Part shown: positions 11,207 to 20,224 of the stretch, piece by piece | Layout of the letters: every line of letters starts with the position of its first letter | Position numbering within the stretch: position 1 is the stretch's first letter | Source: Oscillospiraceae bacterium | GTDB taxonomy: Bacteria > Bacillota > Clostridia > Oscillospirales > Oscillospiraceae | Direction of reading: 5' to 3' | Length of the DNA: 50,345 bases | NCBI GenBank assembly: GCA_015067785.1 | Contig: SVLR01000016.1 | Span: 1-50,345, forward strand | Notes under the pieces: generated by a model | Told to the model about the DNA's origin: nothing | The model's input: the letters and a program-made list of their open reading frames with translations, nothing else | The model's database searches: none | Translations under genes and position numbers: made by a program

Positions 11207-12210
11207 CAAAGCAAGCAGAAAGAATTGTAAATGCCGAGCGCGTAGAAGATCTGATCAGCGTGTTTGGCTCCTTTGATGAGAATATCCGACGCATTGAGGA
11301 AACCTTTGCCGTCACGATTGTAAATCGCGAAACGGAGCTGAAGATCAGCGGCGAGGCAGAGAACGCAGACAAAGCAGCCCGGACCTTAGAAGGCCTTTTG
11401 CTTCTTGCCGCCAAAGGCGAAATGATCGACGAGCAGCGGGTCCGCTATCTCATCACTCTTATCAGCGAGGGAAATGACGAGCAGGTTGCGCAAATGGCAA
11501 AGGATGTGGTATGTATTACCGCAAAGGGTAAGCCAATCAAGGCCAAGACCGTAGGTCAGCAGAAATACATCAAGGCCATTATGAAAAACACAATAACCAT
11601 CGGCGTTGGACCTGCCGGTACCGGTAAGACCTATCTTGCTGTTGCTGCTGCCGTCGCAGCTTTCCGCGAGCGAACCGTTAACCGCATTATTTTGACACGA
11701 CCTGCGGTAGAAGCCGGAGAGCGCCTTGGCTTTCTTCCGGGCGATTTGCAGAATAAGGTAGACCCCTATTTGCGCCCTCTTTATGATGCGCTTTATGATA
11801 TGCTCGGTGCAGAGACATTCCAAAAGTATCAGGAGCGCGGCTCTATTGAGGTAGCACCACTTGCCTACATGCGCGGCAGAACGCTGGATGATAGCTTTAT
11901 TATCCTTGACGAAGCGCAGAATACTACAAAGGAACAGATGAAGATGTTTTTGACCCGTCTTGGGTTTGGCTCCAAAATCGTCATTACCGGTGACGTGACC
12001 CAGATTGACTTGCCTGCCGATAAGACCTCCGGATTAAAGGATGCCATTCGTGTCCTATCGGATGTAAAAGACATCGCTGTATGTAAGCTGACGGCTGCCG
12101 ATGTAGTGCGCCACGCGCTGGTGCAAGAGATTATTTCGGCTTATGAGCGGGCGGACAAAGCGCAGGAAACATCTAAAAATAACAAGAAGAATATGCAACA
12201 GAGGAAATAG
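11203..12210 (+). CDS. phoH: PhoH family ATPase (YbeZ-type)
   Basis: 335-aa cytoplasmic ATPase related to the helicase domain of superfamily I. Walker A is GPAGTGKTYLA and Walker B is FIILDEAQN. An N-terminal KH-like region of about 110 aa precedes the ATPase core. PhoH/YbeZ is commonly encoded beside ybeY and is thought to assist its RNA-processing role. Starts in an ATGA overlap with yqfD and ends two bases before ybeY. The C-terminal tail is Lys/Asn-rich. Confidence 0.92.
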   Translation: MTKQAERIVNAERVEDLISVFGSFDENIRRIEETFAVTIVNRETELKISGEAENADKAARTLEGLLLLAAKGEMIDEQRVRYLITLISEGNDEQVAQMAKDVVCITAKGKPIKAKTVGQQKYIKAIMKNTITIGVGPAGTGKTYLAVAAAVAAFRERTVNRIILTRPAVEAGERLGFLPGDLQNKVDPYLRPLYDALYDMLGAETFQKYQERGSIEVAPLAYMRGRTLDDSFIILDEAQNTTKEQMKMFLTRLGFGSKIVITGDVTQIDLPADKTSGLKDAIRVLSDVKDIAVCKLTAADVVRHALVQEIISAYERADKAQETSKNNKKNMQQRK

Positions 12211-12212
12211 CG

Positions 12213-12713
12213 ATGAAAAACTGTAAAATTGAAATGGCTTTTACCGGGTTTTCCCTTAAGAACCCCCTTGTGTCCCTGACCATAACAAAAGCAATTGAGG
12301 CTACATTGAAAGCAGAAGGTGTACCTGCGCCTTGTGAGATCAATGTAATGGTTACCGATGATGATGGCATTCGTGCCGTTAACAAGGCGACGCGGGAGAT
12401 TGATAAGACAACGGATGTGCTGAGCTTCCCGATGTTTTTGCTTACACCCGGTGTAAAAACAAACTGGGAGGGCTTTGTCGACCCGGAGACAGGACTTTGT
12501 CCGTTAGGAGATATGTGTATCTCCTTACAGCGGGCTGAAGCGCAGGCAAAAGCCTACGGTCACAGTCTCCGTCGAGAGATCGGCTACTTAACGATTCACT
12601 CTGTTCTCCACCTTCTGGGCTATGACCATATGGATGACGGTCCGCAAAAGGCACAGATGCGCAAGCGCGAAGAGGAGATCGCATCCACGATCCCCGGTAT
12701 GAAAAGAAGCTAA
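12213..12713 (+). CDS. ybeY: rRNA maturation endoribonuclease YbeY
   Basis: 166-aa metalloprotein acting in 16S rRNA 3' end maturation and ribosome quality control. The zinc motif reads HSVLHLLGYDH, providing the three His of the family; the usual Gly after the first His is Ser here. The acidic middle motif (REIDKTTDVLSFP) is intact. It sits between phoH and era as in most Firmicutes, but pgpH, dgkA and cdd, often found in this cluster, are absent. Confidence 0.94.
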   Translation: MKNCKIEMAFTGFSLKNPLVSLTITKAIEATLKAEGVPAPCEINVMVTDDDGIRAVNKATREIDKTTDVLSFPMFLLTPGVKTNWEGFVDPETGLCPLGDMCISLQRAEAQAKAYGHSLRREIGYLTIHSVLHLLGYDHMDDGPQKAQMRKREEEIASTIPGMKRS

Positions 12714-12737
12714 GTTAAGCATACGAAGGAGATTATT

Positions 12738-13625
12738 ATGGCTACAAAAACTGCTATGATCGCCATTGCAGGCCGTCCGAATGTGGGTAAATCTACCCTT
12801 ACAAATTACTTGGTAGGCGAAAAAATCGCCATTGTATCCAACAAACCTCAAACGACCCGTAACCGGATCTGTGGCATCGTGACAAGAGAAGATACTCAGT
12901 ATGTATTCGTGGATACACCGGGCTTTCATAAACCCAGAACAAAACTTGGCGACTATATGGTCGAGGTCACAAAGGAATCGATTTCCGATGTTGACCTGAC
13001 CGTTCTTGTGGTGGAGCCAATTGCTTCGGTCGGCACCCAAGAAGATGTGCTGATCGAGCAGCTCACCGGAAAGAAATGCCCCATTGTTCTTGCAATCAAT
13101 AAAATCGATACTGTCGAAAAAGAAAATCTGCTGGCGGTGATTGATGCCTATAGCAAGGTCGCAGACTTTAAGGCGATCATCCCTATTTCCGCTAAGACAG
13201 GCGACGGCGTGGATGCACTGTTGGATATCTGCAGCGCATATGCGCAGGAGGGTCCCTTCCTATTTCCGGAGGATATTACAACGGATCAGCCGGAGCGGCA
13301 GGTAATGGCGGAGATCATCCGGGAGAAGCTTCTTTGGAATCTTGACCGAGAGATCCCTCACGGAACTGCCGTTGAAATTACCCGTTTTTCTGAACGGGAC
13401 AACGGCATTATCGACATTGATGCGACCATTTATTGTGAAAAAGCCAGCCATAAGGGTATTATCATCGGCAAGGGCGGCGATATGCTGAAAAGGATCTCTG
13501 CATCTGCCCGGCAGGATTGTGAGCGCTTTATGGGCACAAAGGTATTCCTTACAACTTGGGTTAAAGTAAAGGAAAACTGGCGTGACAGTGATTTTCTTGT
13601 TCGGAATTTCGGTTACAGAGAATAA
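12738..13625 (+). CDS. era: GTPase Era
   Basis: 295-aa GTPase that binds the 16S rRNA 3' end during 30S assembly. G1 is GRPNVGKST (residues 12-20), G3 is DTPGF, G4 is NKID, and G5 lies near ISAKTGDG. The C-terminal KH domain carries GIIIGKGGDMLKRI. AAGGAG precedes the ATG. Length is typical. Confidence 0.97.
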   Translation: MATKTAMIAIAGRPNVGKSTLTNYLVGEKIAIVSNKPQTTRNRICGIVTREDTQYVFVDTPGFHKPRTKLGDYMVEVTKESISDVDLTVLVVEPIASVGTQEDVLIEQLTGKKCPIVLAINKIDTVEKENLLAVIDAYSKVADFKAIIPISAKTGDGVDALLDICSAYAQEGPFLFPEDITTDQPERQVMAEIIREKLLWNLDREIPHGTAVEITRFSERDNGIIDIDATIYCEKASHKGIIIGKGGDMLKRISASARQDCERFMGTKVFLTTWVKVKENWRDSDFLVRNFGYRE

Positions 13626-13679
13626 TTTCCAAGGGTATCTTCCGGAAATTCGGTAAATCCTATGACCGGAGGGGTGGAA

Positions 13680-13820
13680 ATGAATTCTGCATTCTTTTGG
13701 GACTTATTTTTAGAAACCGGTGCGCCGGAAATGTATCTTTGCTATCAGGAAGCGAGAAGGTCGGAGGAGCAATATGTATCTGAAAGTACGGGGACTTGTA
13801 CTGCGAGTCAATCCATATAA
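13680..13820 (+). CDS. yqzL: YqzL-like small protein
   Basis: 46-aa protein beginning MNSAFFWDLFLETGAPEMYL. In Bacillus a protein of similar size and pattern (aromatic N-terminus, W-x-L-F-x-x-TG, then YL), YqzL, lies in the same place between era and recO. A strong ribosome site (GGAGGGG, 13668-13674) precedes the ATG. The last 47 bases overlap the recO start in another frame. Function is unknown; length and synteny make it credible. Confidence 0.75.
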   Translation: MNSAFFWDLFLETGAPEMYLCYQEARRSEEQYVSESTGTCTASQSI

Positions 13821-14526
13821 AGAAACGGATGCCATCCTGACTTTACTAACGGAGGATCAGGGAAGGCTAACGGTGAAGGCAAGGGGACTGCGTCGAAAGA
13901 ACAGTCCGCTTACCGCACCGTGCCAATTACTTGCCTATGGCGAGTATACGCTTTTTTCTTACCGGGATATGTATACCATCAATGAAGCCCACAGCATTGA
14001 ACTGTTTCAGGGACTGCACAAGGATATTGTGGCACTGTCTCTTGGTACATATTTTGCGCAGGTGGCTGATATTGTCTCCCTTGCGGATGCACCCGGCAGT
14101 GAGATCCTCTCATTAATTCTGAATTGCTTATACGCTGTTGCAGCAACCGATAAACCGCATCTTCAGATCAAATCAGTATTCGAGCTTCGCTGTGCGGCTC
14201 TTGCCGGCTATGAACCTGATCTTTCCGGTTGTGGACATTGCGGTGCGGAAACGCCGCATTATTTAGATATTTCCCAGGGAATATTGGAATGCGCAACCTG
14301 CCGGGATTCTGCTTCGAACGGCATTCGCTATCCGGTCAATGAGAATATCCTTGCGGCAATGCGGTATATCTGCAGCTGCCATCCCAAAAAGCTGTTTTCC
14401 TTTCAGGCAGGGGAGGAGACACTGTCAATGCTGTCTCAGCTAACTGAAAGTTATTTATGTACCCAACTGGAACGAGGCTTTTCTGCCCTCGATTTTTATA
14501 AATCTTTACTGACAACTACACCGTAG
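13774..14526 (+). CDS. recO: DNA repair protein RecO
   Basis: 250-aa recombination mediator that loads RecA with RecF and RecR. An N-terminal OB fold (LVLRVNPYKETDAILTLLTE) is followed by a helical domain with four zinc-binding Cys (CGHC...CATC). The start at 13774 has GGAGGA just upstream (13763-13768); an in-frame ATG at 13720 would add 18 residues without a ribosome site and lies inside yqzL. It follows era as in other Firmicutes. Confidence 0.93.
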   Translation: MYLKVRGLVLRVNPYKETDAILTLLTEDQGRLTVKARGLRRKNSPLTAPCQLLAYGEYTLFSYRDMYTINEAHSIELFQGLHKDIVALSLGTYFAQVADIVSLADAPGSEILSLILNCLYAVAATDKPHLQIKSVFELRCAALAGYEPDLSGCGHCGAETPHYLDISQGILECATCRDSASNGIRYPVNENILAAMRYICSCHPKKLFSFQAGEETLSMLSQLTESYLCTQLERGFSALDFYKSLLTTTP

Positions 14527-14539
14527 TTAGGAGTTAACT

Positions 14540-16915
14540 ATGTTAAAGCTTTACGAAAAATCTCTATATAAGCTGGAGCTTGACCAGATCCTTTCGCAGC
14601 TTGCCGATTGCGCAGGTAGCGAGGAGGGCAAGGAAGCCTGCAGAGGATTGATTCCCACATCCGATTTGGAGGATGTAAATCTCTTGCTTGCAGAGACAAC
14701 TGCTGCTGCAGATCTTTGCACACAAAAGGGAAATCCCAACTTCGCAGGGGTTAAAAATGTTGCGCCGGCACTTGATCGTGCCCATCGCGGCGGAACGCTG
14801 CATCCGGCTGAGCTTTTGGCAATTGCCGGCGTGCTGCGCTGCACGAGAACGGTGAAAAGCTACGCATCTGACGATGAGCAAGGGACAGTACTGGATCCAA
14901 TGTTTCGCATGCTTTGCCCCAATAAGTACTTGGAGGACAAGATATTTGGTGCGATTCTCTCCGAAGAGGAAATCGCTGATGGTGCAAGCAGCACCCTTGC
15001 AGACATCCGCCGACATATGCGAATCCAAAGCGCAAAGATCAAGGATTCTCTGCAAAAGATGATCTCTTCTCCGGCATATGCAAAGTTGCTGCGGGAGCCT
15101 ATCATCACCATCCGGCAGGGAAGGTATGTTGTGCCGGTCAAGAGTGAATGTAAAAATGATGTCCCTGGACTTGTGCACGATGTTTCCTCCACAGGATCCA
15201 CCTATTTTATTGAGCCTATATCGGCCGTCAATGCCAACAATGCCCTTCGGGAATTGGAGCTGCAGGAACAGAAGGAGATCGAACGAATATTGGCGGAGAT
15301 GAGCGCAGATGTAGCAGCAAGGCAAGAGGAAATACTACAAAACAGCAGCTTGCTTATCCGCTTGGATGTGATCTTTGCAAAGGCACGGCTTGCCTACCGT
15401 ATGCGGGCATGGGAGCCGATCATGAATGATACCGGAAAGATCGATCTTCGAAAGGCCAGACACCCCTTGATCGACCCCAAGAAGGTCGTGCCCATATCTG
15501 TCCACCTTGGCAATGACTTTGATTCCATGATCATTACAGGGCCCAACACCGGCGGTAAGACGGTTACTTTGAAGACGGTTGGACTTTTGACTTTGATGGC
15601 AGAATGCGGTCTGCATATCCCGGCAGGGGACGGAAGTGTTCTTTCTACCTTCGATGCAATTCTTGCAGATATCGGCGATGAGCAGTCCATCGCGCAGAGC
15701 CTGTCTACTTTCTCCAGTCATATGCGTACCATTGTGGAAATCGTGGAGTGCTGTAATGACCGCACCTTGGTGCTGTTTGACGAATTGGGCGCCGGTACGG
15801 ACCCCGCTGAAGGCGCTGCACTTGCTATAGCGCTGATTGAATACTGCCGTAAATTAGGTAGTCAGGTTATGGCAACCACCCACTATGCAGAGCTAAAGCT
15901 TTATGCGATGCGAACAGAGGGGGTGATCAATGCATCCTGTGAATTCAATGTCGAAACGCTGCAACCCACCTATAAGCTACTCATTGGCATCCCTGGCAAA
16001 TCCAACGCCTTTGCGATTTCCAGAAAGCTCGGCCTATCCGAGGACATCCTGAAGGAAGCAAACGATCTTGTGGGTCAAAGTGACCGCGATTTTGAAACAG
16101 TTCTCGGTCAGTTGGAGGAGCAAAGGCAGCAAATGGAGGGCGCCCGAGCAGAGGCAGAGCGTCTTCGACAGGAAACTGCCAATATTAAGGCAAAGAGCGA
16201 AGCCTATCGGCAGCAGCTCGACCGGGAACGGGAAAAAGCATTAGAGCAGGCAAGAAGAGATGCACAGGGAATTATCGAGGAGGCACGCCGTGCAGCCAAT
16301 GCTGCCAGCGATGAACTGAAGGCGCTTCGCAAGCAATTGTCTGAAGGGGATACCACTAATGTCAATCAGCGACAGACAGAGCTTCGCAAGAACCTAAATG
16401 ACGCAGAGGATCGTATTCGAGCCGGTCAGCAGGAAAAAGTCCGTCCAGCGCCCTCCAGAGGGATCCTGGTCGGTGACACGGTGGAGCTACTAAAGCTGGG
16501 AACAAAGGCAAGTGTGATTGCGATCAATAAGGACGGCACCCTACAGCTGCAGGCCGGTATTCTGAAAATGACCGCAAAGCAGGAAGAAGTATATTTACTT
16601 GAATTCGAAAATCCCTATAAGCAAAAGGCACCGCGGCCTGCACACTCGGGCCGTGAGATGAAAATGTCTGCTCCTGCTTCAGAGGTCGATCTGCGAGGAA
16701 TGGATTCGGTGGAAGCGATCTGCGTATTGGAACGCTTTATGGACGAGGCAATGCGTGGAAATGCCCATAATGTTCGGATCATCCACGGCAAGGGTACAGG
16801 AACACTCCGAGCTGCCGTTCACCGGGCGCTCAAAAATAACAAATTTGTCAAATCTTTCCGGCTCGGTGTCTACGGAGAAGGGGAGGATGGCGTGACCATT
16901 GTGGAATTTCGATAA
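14540..16915 (+). CDS. mutS2: endonuclease MutS2
   Basis: 791-aa MutS-family ATPase with nuclease activity, linked to suppression of recombination and to ribosome-collision rescue in Bacillus. It lacks the MutS mismatch-recognition domain. The core domain leads to Walker A (GPNTGGKT) and a Walker B ending FDELGAGTDP. A long coiled coil (about residues 510-640, rich in Glu, Gln and Arg) precedes a KOW-like segment and a C-terminal Smr domain with VDLRGMDSVEA and IIHGKGTGTLR. Length is typical. Confidence 0.96.
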   Translation: MLKLYEKSLYKLELDQILSQLADCAGSEEGKEACRGLIPTSDLEDVNLLLAETTAAADLCTQKGNPNFAGVKNVAPALDRAHRGGTLHPAELLAIAGVLRCTRTVKSYASDDEQGTVLDPMFRMLCPNKYLEDKIFGAILSEEEIADGASSTLADIRRHMRIQSAKIKDSLQKMISSPAYAKLLREPIITIRQGRYVVPVKSECKNDVPGLVHDVSSTGSTYFIEPISAVNANNALRELELQEQKEIERILAEMSADVAARQEEILQNSSLLIRLDVIFAKARLAYRMRAWEPIMNDTGKIDLRKARHPLIDPKKVVPISVHLGNDFDSMIITGPNTGGKTVTLKTVGLLTLMAECGLHIPAGDGSVLSTFDAILADIGDEQSIAQSLSTFSSHMRTIVEIVECCNDRTLVLFDELGAGTDPAEGAALAIALIEYCRKLGSQVMATTHYAELKLYAMRTEGVINASCEFNVETLQPTYKLLIGIPGKSNAFAISRKLGLSEDILKEANDLVGQSDRDFETVLGQLEEQRQQMEGARAEAERLRQETANIKAKSEAYRQQLDREREKALEQARRDAQGIIEEARRAANAASDELKALRKQLSEGDTTNVNQRQTELRKNLNDAEDRIRAGQQEKVRPAPSRGILVGDTVELLKLGTKASVIAINKDGTLQLQAGILKMTAKQEEVYLLEFENPYKQKAPRPAHSGREMKMSAPASEVDLRGMDSVEAICVLERFMDEAMRGNAHNVRIIHGKGTGTLRAAVHRALKNNKFVKSFRLGVYGEGEDGVTIVEFR

Positions 16916-16921
16916 TATGGG

Positions 16922-16949
16922 TTGACTTTTTCGTGGAATTTGGTATCAT
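16922..16949 (+). promoter_or_regulatory. sigma-A-type promoter of the HPr-like gene
   Basis: TTGACT, 16-nt spacer, TATCAT, immediately after the mutS2 stop. With the terminator at 17272 it delimits a one-gene transcript. Confidence 0.65.
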
Positions 16950-16998
16950 ATACAAAAGATAATTATGCCGTATCGGCAGAATAAGAGGTAAATATACT

Positions 16999-17259
16999 AT
17001 GTACAGCAAGGAAATTATTGTTCGTTGTGAATCCGGTCTCTACAATAAGCAGGCCACATACTTTGTTCAAAAGGCAAACGATTTCTCCTGCGGTATCTGG
17101 CTGACCGCCGAGGGCAGAAAAATGAACGCTAAGAGCCTGCTGGGTATTATGTCTCTGAGCGTCGTTACCGGAAGTGTTGTAACTTTAACTGCCGAAGGCG
17201 TTGACGAGCAGGAAGCAGTTGTGGCGTTGGAGACCTTGCTGCAGCAGGATATCACCTGA
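16999..17259 (+). CDS. HPr-family protein lacking His15 (Crh-like)
   Basis: 86-aa HPr fold. The phosphoacceptor His15 of PTS HPr (motif GLHARPA) is replaced: the motif reads GLYNKQA with Tyr at 15. The regulatory Ser46 region is intact (NAKSLLGIMSL, Ser at residue 46). Such a pattern resembles Bacillus Crh, which has Gln15 and Ser46 and acts only in carbon-catabolite regulation through HPr kinase and CcpA. PTS phosphotransfer is therefore unlikely and a regulatory role is inferred. It has its own promoter and terminator and no PTS neighbours. Confidence 0.87.
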   Translation: MYSKEIIVRCESGLYNKQATYFVQKANDFSCGIWLTAEGRKMNAKSLLGIMSLSVVTGSVVTLTAEGVDEQEAVVALETLLQQDIT

Positions 17260-17271
17260 TCCCAACATATT

Positions 17272-17309
17272 TCCGCCCCAATGCAGCGCTGCATTGAGGC
17301 GGATTTTTT
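17272..17309 (+). terminator. intrinsic terminator after the HPr-like gene
   Basis: TCCGCC...AATGCA pairs with TGCATT...GGCGGA, followed by six T. The ATG at 17281 lies inside this stem, so it is not the uvrC start. Confidence 0.88.
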
Positions 17310-17319
17310 GGAGTATGCT

Positions 17320-19146
17320 ATGAACGACTTTGAGGTTTGTAAACAAAAAGCCTTGTCCTTGCCCCTTGCACCCGGTGTATATATTATGCGTAACAAGCAA
17401 GGACAGGTCATATATGTAGGCAAAGCAAAGAAGCTTAAAAACCGTGTAACGCAGTATTTCCAGGATACAGCATCCCATTCTCCCAAGACGCGGGTAATGG
17501 TAAGTAAGATCGCAGATTTTGATGTGATCGTTGCCGGTTCAGAGTTTGAGGCACTTGTTTTGGAGTGCTCTCTTATAAAACAGCACATGCCTCGGTATAA
17601 TATCCTTTTGAAGGACGATAAAGGTTATCCCTATATTCGACTGGACACAAAGGAAGAATACCCGCGGATCACTATGGTTGCCAAGCCTTTAAGTGACGGT
17701 GCAGCCTACTACGGCCCCTTTGGAAGCCGAAGTATCACGAAAAGCCTTTTGGATGAGCTGAATGCTGTTATGAAGCTCCCATCCTGCAACCGGAGATTTC
17801 CCCGGGATATCGGCAAGGAGCGACCTTGTCTCCATCACCATATGCAGCAATGCGCCGGCTGGTGTATGCCCGGACATTCCTCAGCAGAGTATATGGATGC
17901 CATCCGGCAGGCAAAAATGCTTTTAGAAGGAAACTACAAGCTTGTGGCATCACATATCCAGCAGCAGATGCTAAAAGCCTCAGAGGAGCTGAACTTTGAG
18001 TTAGCAGCATCCTTTCGCGATCGCCTGCAGACCGTTCAAAAGCTTGGTCAAAGACAACTCGTGACTGCCGGACAAAATGCTGATACAGATGTAATCGGCT
18101 ATGCGGAGACAGAAGCCAAGGCTTGCTTTACGGTACTGCATTTTCGCGACGGAAATCTTGTTCATAAGGAGTATCAGGTATTTGCGTTACCGGACGATCG
18201 TATTGGTGCGGTATCTACCCTGATCGCGCAATATTATTTGGATCGAGAGATTGGCCCACGAAAGCTCCTGCTTCCATTTGATTTGCCGGATACTGTGCTT
18301 TTAGAGCAATTTATTCGTGGAAAAACCGGCAGAAACCCCCATATTTATGTCCCGCAGCGCGGAGAGAACCATAAGCTTTTGCTTTTGGCATGTGACAACG
18401 CAAAAGAGGAAGCACAGCGGCTGACAGATAAGGAAGCGCATTATGCCGGCCGCATTCGTTTGCTGGGTAAAATGCTGAATATGGAAATGCCGCGAAGAAT
18501 CGAATCCTTTGATATCTCCAATCTCGGCAACAGTGACATTGTCGCAGGTATGGTCGTATTTGTAGACGGCAAACCAAAGCCAAGTGAATACAAAAAATTT
18601 AAGATTCATGGACTTACGCAGGCTGACGATTACGGATCAATGCATCAGGCGGTGTCGAGGCGATTTCATCGATATCTGAGCGGCGACAGCAGCTTTGATT
18701 CTCTGCCGGACCTGCTGCTTATCGACGGTGGTGCGAGCCACGCAGCAACAGCGCAGGACGCGCTACTTCAGCTTGGGCTGGATGTGCCGGTACTTGGTAT
18801 GGTCAAGGATGATCGACACCGCACGCGTGCGCTGATAACTCCATCAGGTGAGGAGCTACGCATTGATACAGAGCCATCCGTATTCGCCTTTATCGGTACA
18901 ATTCAGGAGGAAACGCACCGCTTTGCCATCGGATATCAAAAGAACTTACGCGGCAAGCGGATTCGGTATTCTGCGCTTGACGGTATCCATGGGATCGGGC
19001 AAATAAGAAAGCAGCAGTTGTTACAGAAATTCAAGTCAATTTCTGCAATTTCCCAAGCGAGTATGGTCGATTTAGAGCAAATACTGCCCCGAAATGCAGC
19101 ATTTGCGGTTTATTCCCATTTTCACGGTGACAAGGAGGGAGAATAA
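17320..19146 (+). CDS. uvrC: excinuclease ABC subunit C
   Basis: 608-aa dual-incision nuclease of nucleotide excision repair. The N-terminal GIY-YIG domain (GVYIMRNKQGQVIYVGKAKK) is followed by a Cys cluster, a UVR motif, the RNase H-like domain (ESFDISNLGNSDIVAGMVVF, DLLLIDGG) and C-terminal helix-hairpin-helix repeats. ATG 17320 is preferred over the in-frame ATG at 17281, which lies in the upstream terminator. A modest TTGGAG ribosome site precedes it. The stop overlaps rsmD by one base. Confidence 0.95.
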   Translation: MNDFEVCKQKALSLPLAPGVYIMRNKQGQVIYVGKAKKLKNRVTQYFQDTASHSPKTRVMVSKIADFDVIVAGSEFEALVLECSLIKQHMPRYNILLKDDKGYPYIRLDTKEEYPRITMVAKPLSDGAAYYGPFGSRSITKSLLDELNAVMKLPSCNRRFPRDIGKERPCLHHHMQQCAGWCMPGHSSAEYMDAIRQAKMLLEGNYKLVASHIQQQMLKASEELNFELAASFRDRLQTVQKLGQRQLVTAGQNADTDVIGYAETEAKACFTVLHFRDGNLVHKEYQVFALPDDRIGAVSTLIAQYYLDREIGPRKLLLPFDLPDTVLLEQFIRGKTGRNPHIYVPQRGENHKLLLLACDNAKEEAQRLTDKEAHYAGRIRLLGKMLNMEMPRRIESFDISNLGNSDIVAGMVVFVDGKPKPSEYKKFKIHGLTQADDYGSMHQAVSRRFHRYLSGDSSFDSLPDLLLIDGGASHAATAQDALLQLGLDVPVLGMVKDDRHRTRALITPSGEELRIDTEPSVFAFIGTIQEETHRFAIGYQKNLRGKRIRYSALDGIHGIGQIRKQQLLQKFKSISAISQASMVDLEQILPRNAAFAVYSHFHGDKEGE

Positions 19147-19709
19147 TGCGCGTCATTAGCGGCAGAGCCAGAGGTGTACGATTGAAAACCCCGGAGGGCA
19201 TGCAGACACGACCCACTGCAGATCGCGTAAAGGAAGCGTTATTCAGTATCCTGCAGTTTGAATTACCGGGTAAAAAGATACTTGACCTCTTTGGTGGCAC
19301 CGGGCAGCTGGGTATTGAGGCAATTAGCCGTGGTGCCAAGGAAACCGTCTTTGTAGACCAAAGCGATAAAGCCTGCAAACTGATTCGGGAGAATCTTCGT
19401 CTCGCCAAAATGGAGGACGAAGGGCGCGTAATCCGTAGTGATTACCTTGCTTTCTTGAGATCCACAAAAGAAAAATTCGACATTATTCTTTTGGATCCTC
19501 CATACGCAGAAGTTTTCCTTGAAAATGCACTAAATTTGATAACAGAAATTGACATTTTGCATTCTGATGGTATAATAGTTGCAGAATGTCCCTTTGGAAA
19601 GGAATTACCTGGTGAGTTTCCGGGCTATACCCGGTCCAAGGACTATAAATACGGTAGCTCGGTGCTTACACTCTACCGTAAAGACGCAGCAGGGGAGGCG
19701 GACGTGTGA
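19146..19709 (+). CDS. rsmD: 16S rRNA (guanine966-N2)-methyltransferase RsmD
   Basis: 187-aa class I SAM-dependent methyltransferase. The N-terminal MRVISGRARGVRLKTPEG is the family signature, the SAM site is KILDLFGGTGQLGIEA, and the catalytic motif IV is LLDPPY (ILLDPPYAEV). It overlaps uvrC by one base and coaD by four, so the three are translationally linked. rsmD-coaD pairs are widespread in bacteria. Confidence 0.93.
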   Translation: MRVISGRARGVRLKTPEGMQTRPTADRVKEALFSILQFELPGKKILDLFGGTGQLGIEAISRGAKETVFVDQSDKACKLIRENLRLAKMEDEGRVIRSDYLAFLRSTKEKFDIILLDPPYAEVFLENALNLITEIDILHSDGIIVAECPFGKELPGEFPGYTRSKDYKYGSSVLTLYRKDAAGEADV

Positions 19710-20224
19710 AGGTCGCTATTTATCCTGGTAGCTTTGATCCGATCACAAGTGGTCATCTGAATATTATTGAGCGGGCATCCAAGATTTTTGACCGCTTGAT
19801 CGTATGCGTTATGGTCAATGCCGGTAAGCACCCTATGTTTACACAGCAAGAACGGGTGGATATGATCCACAGAGTTGTGAGTCACCTGCCCAATGTAGAA
19901 GTAGACTCTTCAGAGGAGCTTCTTGCAGAATATGCCCGCAGAAAAGGAAGCTGCGTGATTGTAAAGGGCCTTCGCGCTGGCTCTGACTTTGAAAATGAGT
20001 TTCAAATGGCACTGATCAACCACAAAATCAATCCGGGACTGGATACTATGTTCCTGACAGCTGAGCACCAATATATGTACCTTAGCTCCAGTACTGTGAA
20101 AGAGCTTGGTAAATATGGTGTAGAGCTTTCGGACTTCTTACCGGAGGAAATAATCCCTGACTTCAAAAAACGAATTGCGAACGCAACTCAAGGAGGAAAT
20201 AGAAATGAACGAACAGAACATTGA
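19706..20224 (+). CDS. coaD: pantetheine-phosphate adenylyltransferase
   Basis: 172-aa nucleotidyltransferase for the penultimate step of coenzyme A synthesis. It begins with GTG in a GTGA overlap with rsmD. The substrate motif YPGSFDPITSGHLNII contains the (T/S)xGH signature, and the YLSSSTVKEL motif corresponds to ISSTxxR with Lys in place of Arg. The C-terminus extends about 10 residues beyond the usual end and overlaps the next gene by 20 bases. Confidence 0.94.
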   Translation: MKVAIYPGSFDPITSGHLNIIERASKIFDRLIVCVMVNAGKHPMFTQQERVDMIHRVVSHLPNVEVDSSEELLAEYARRKGSCVIVKGLRAGSDFENEFQMALINHKINPGLDTMFLTAEHQYMYLSSSTVKELGKYGVELSDFLPEEIIPDFKKRIANATQGGNRNERTEH

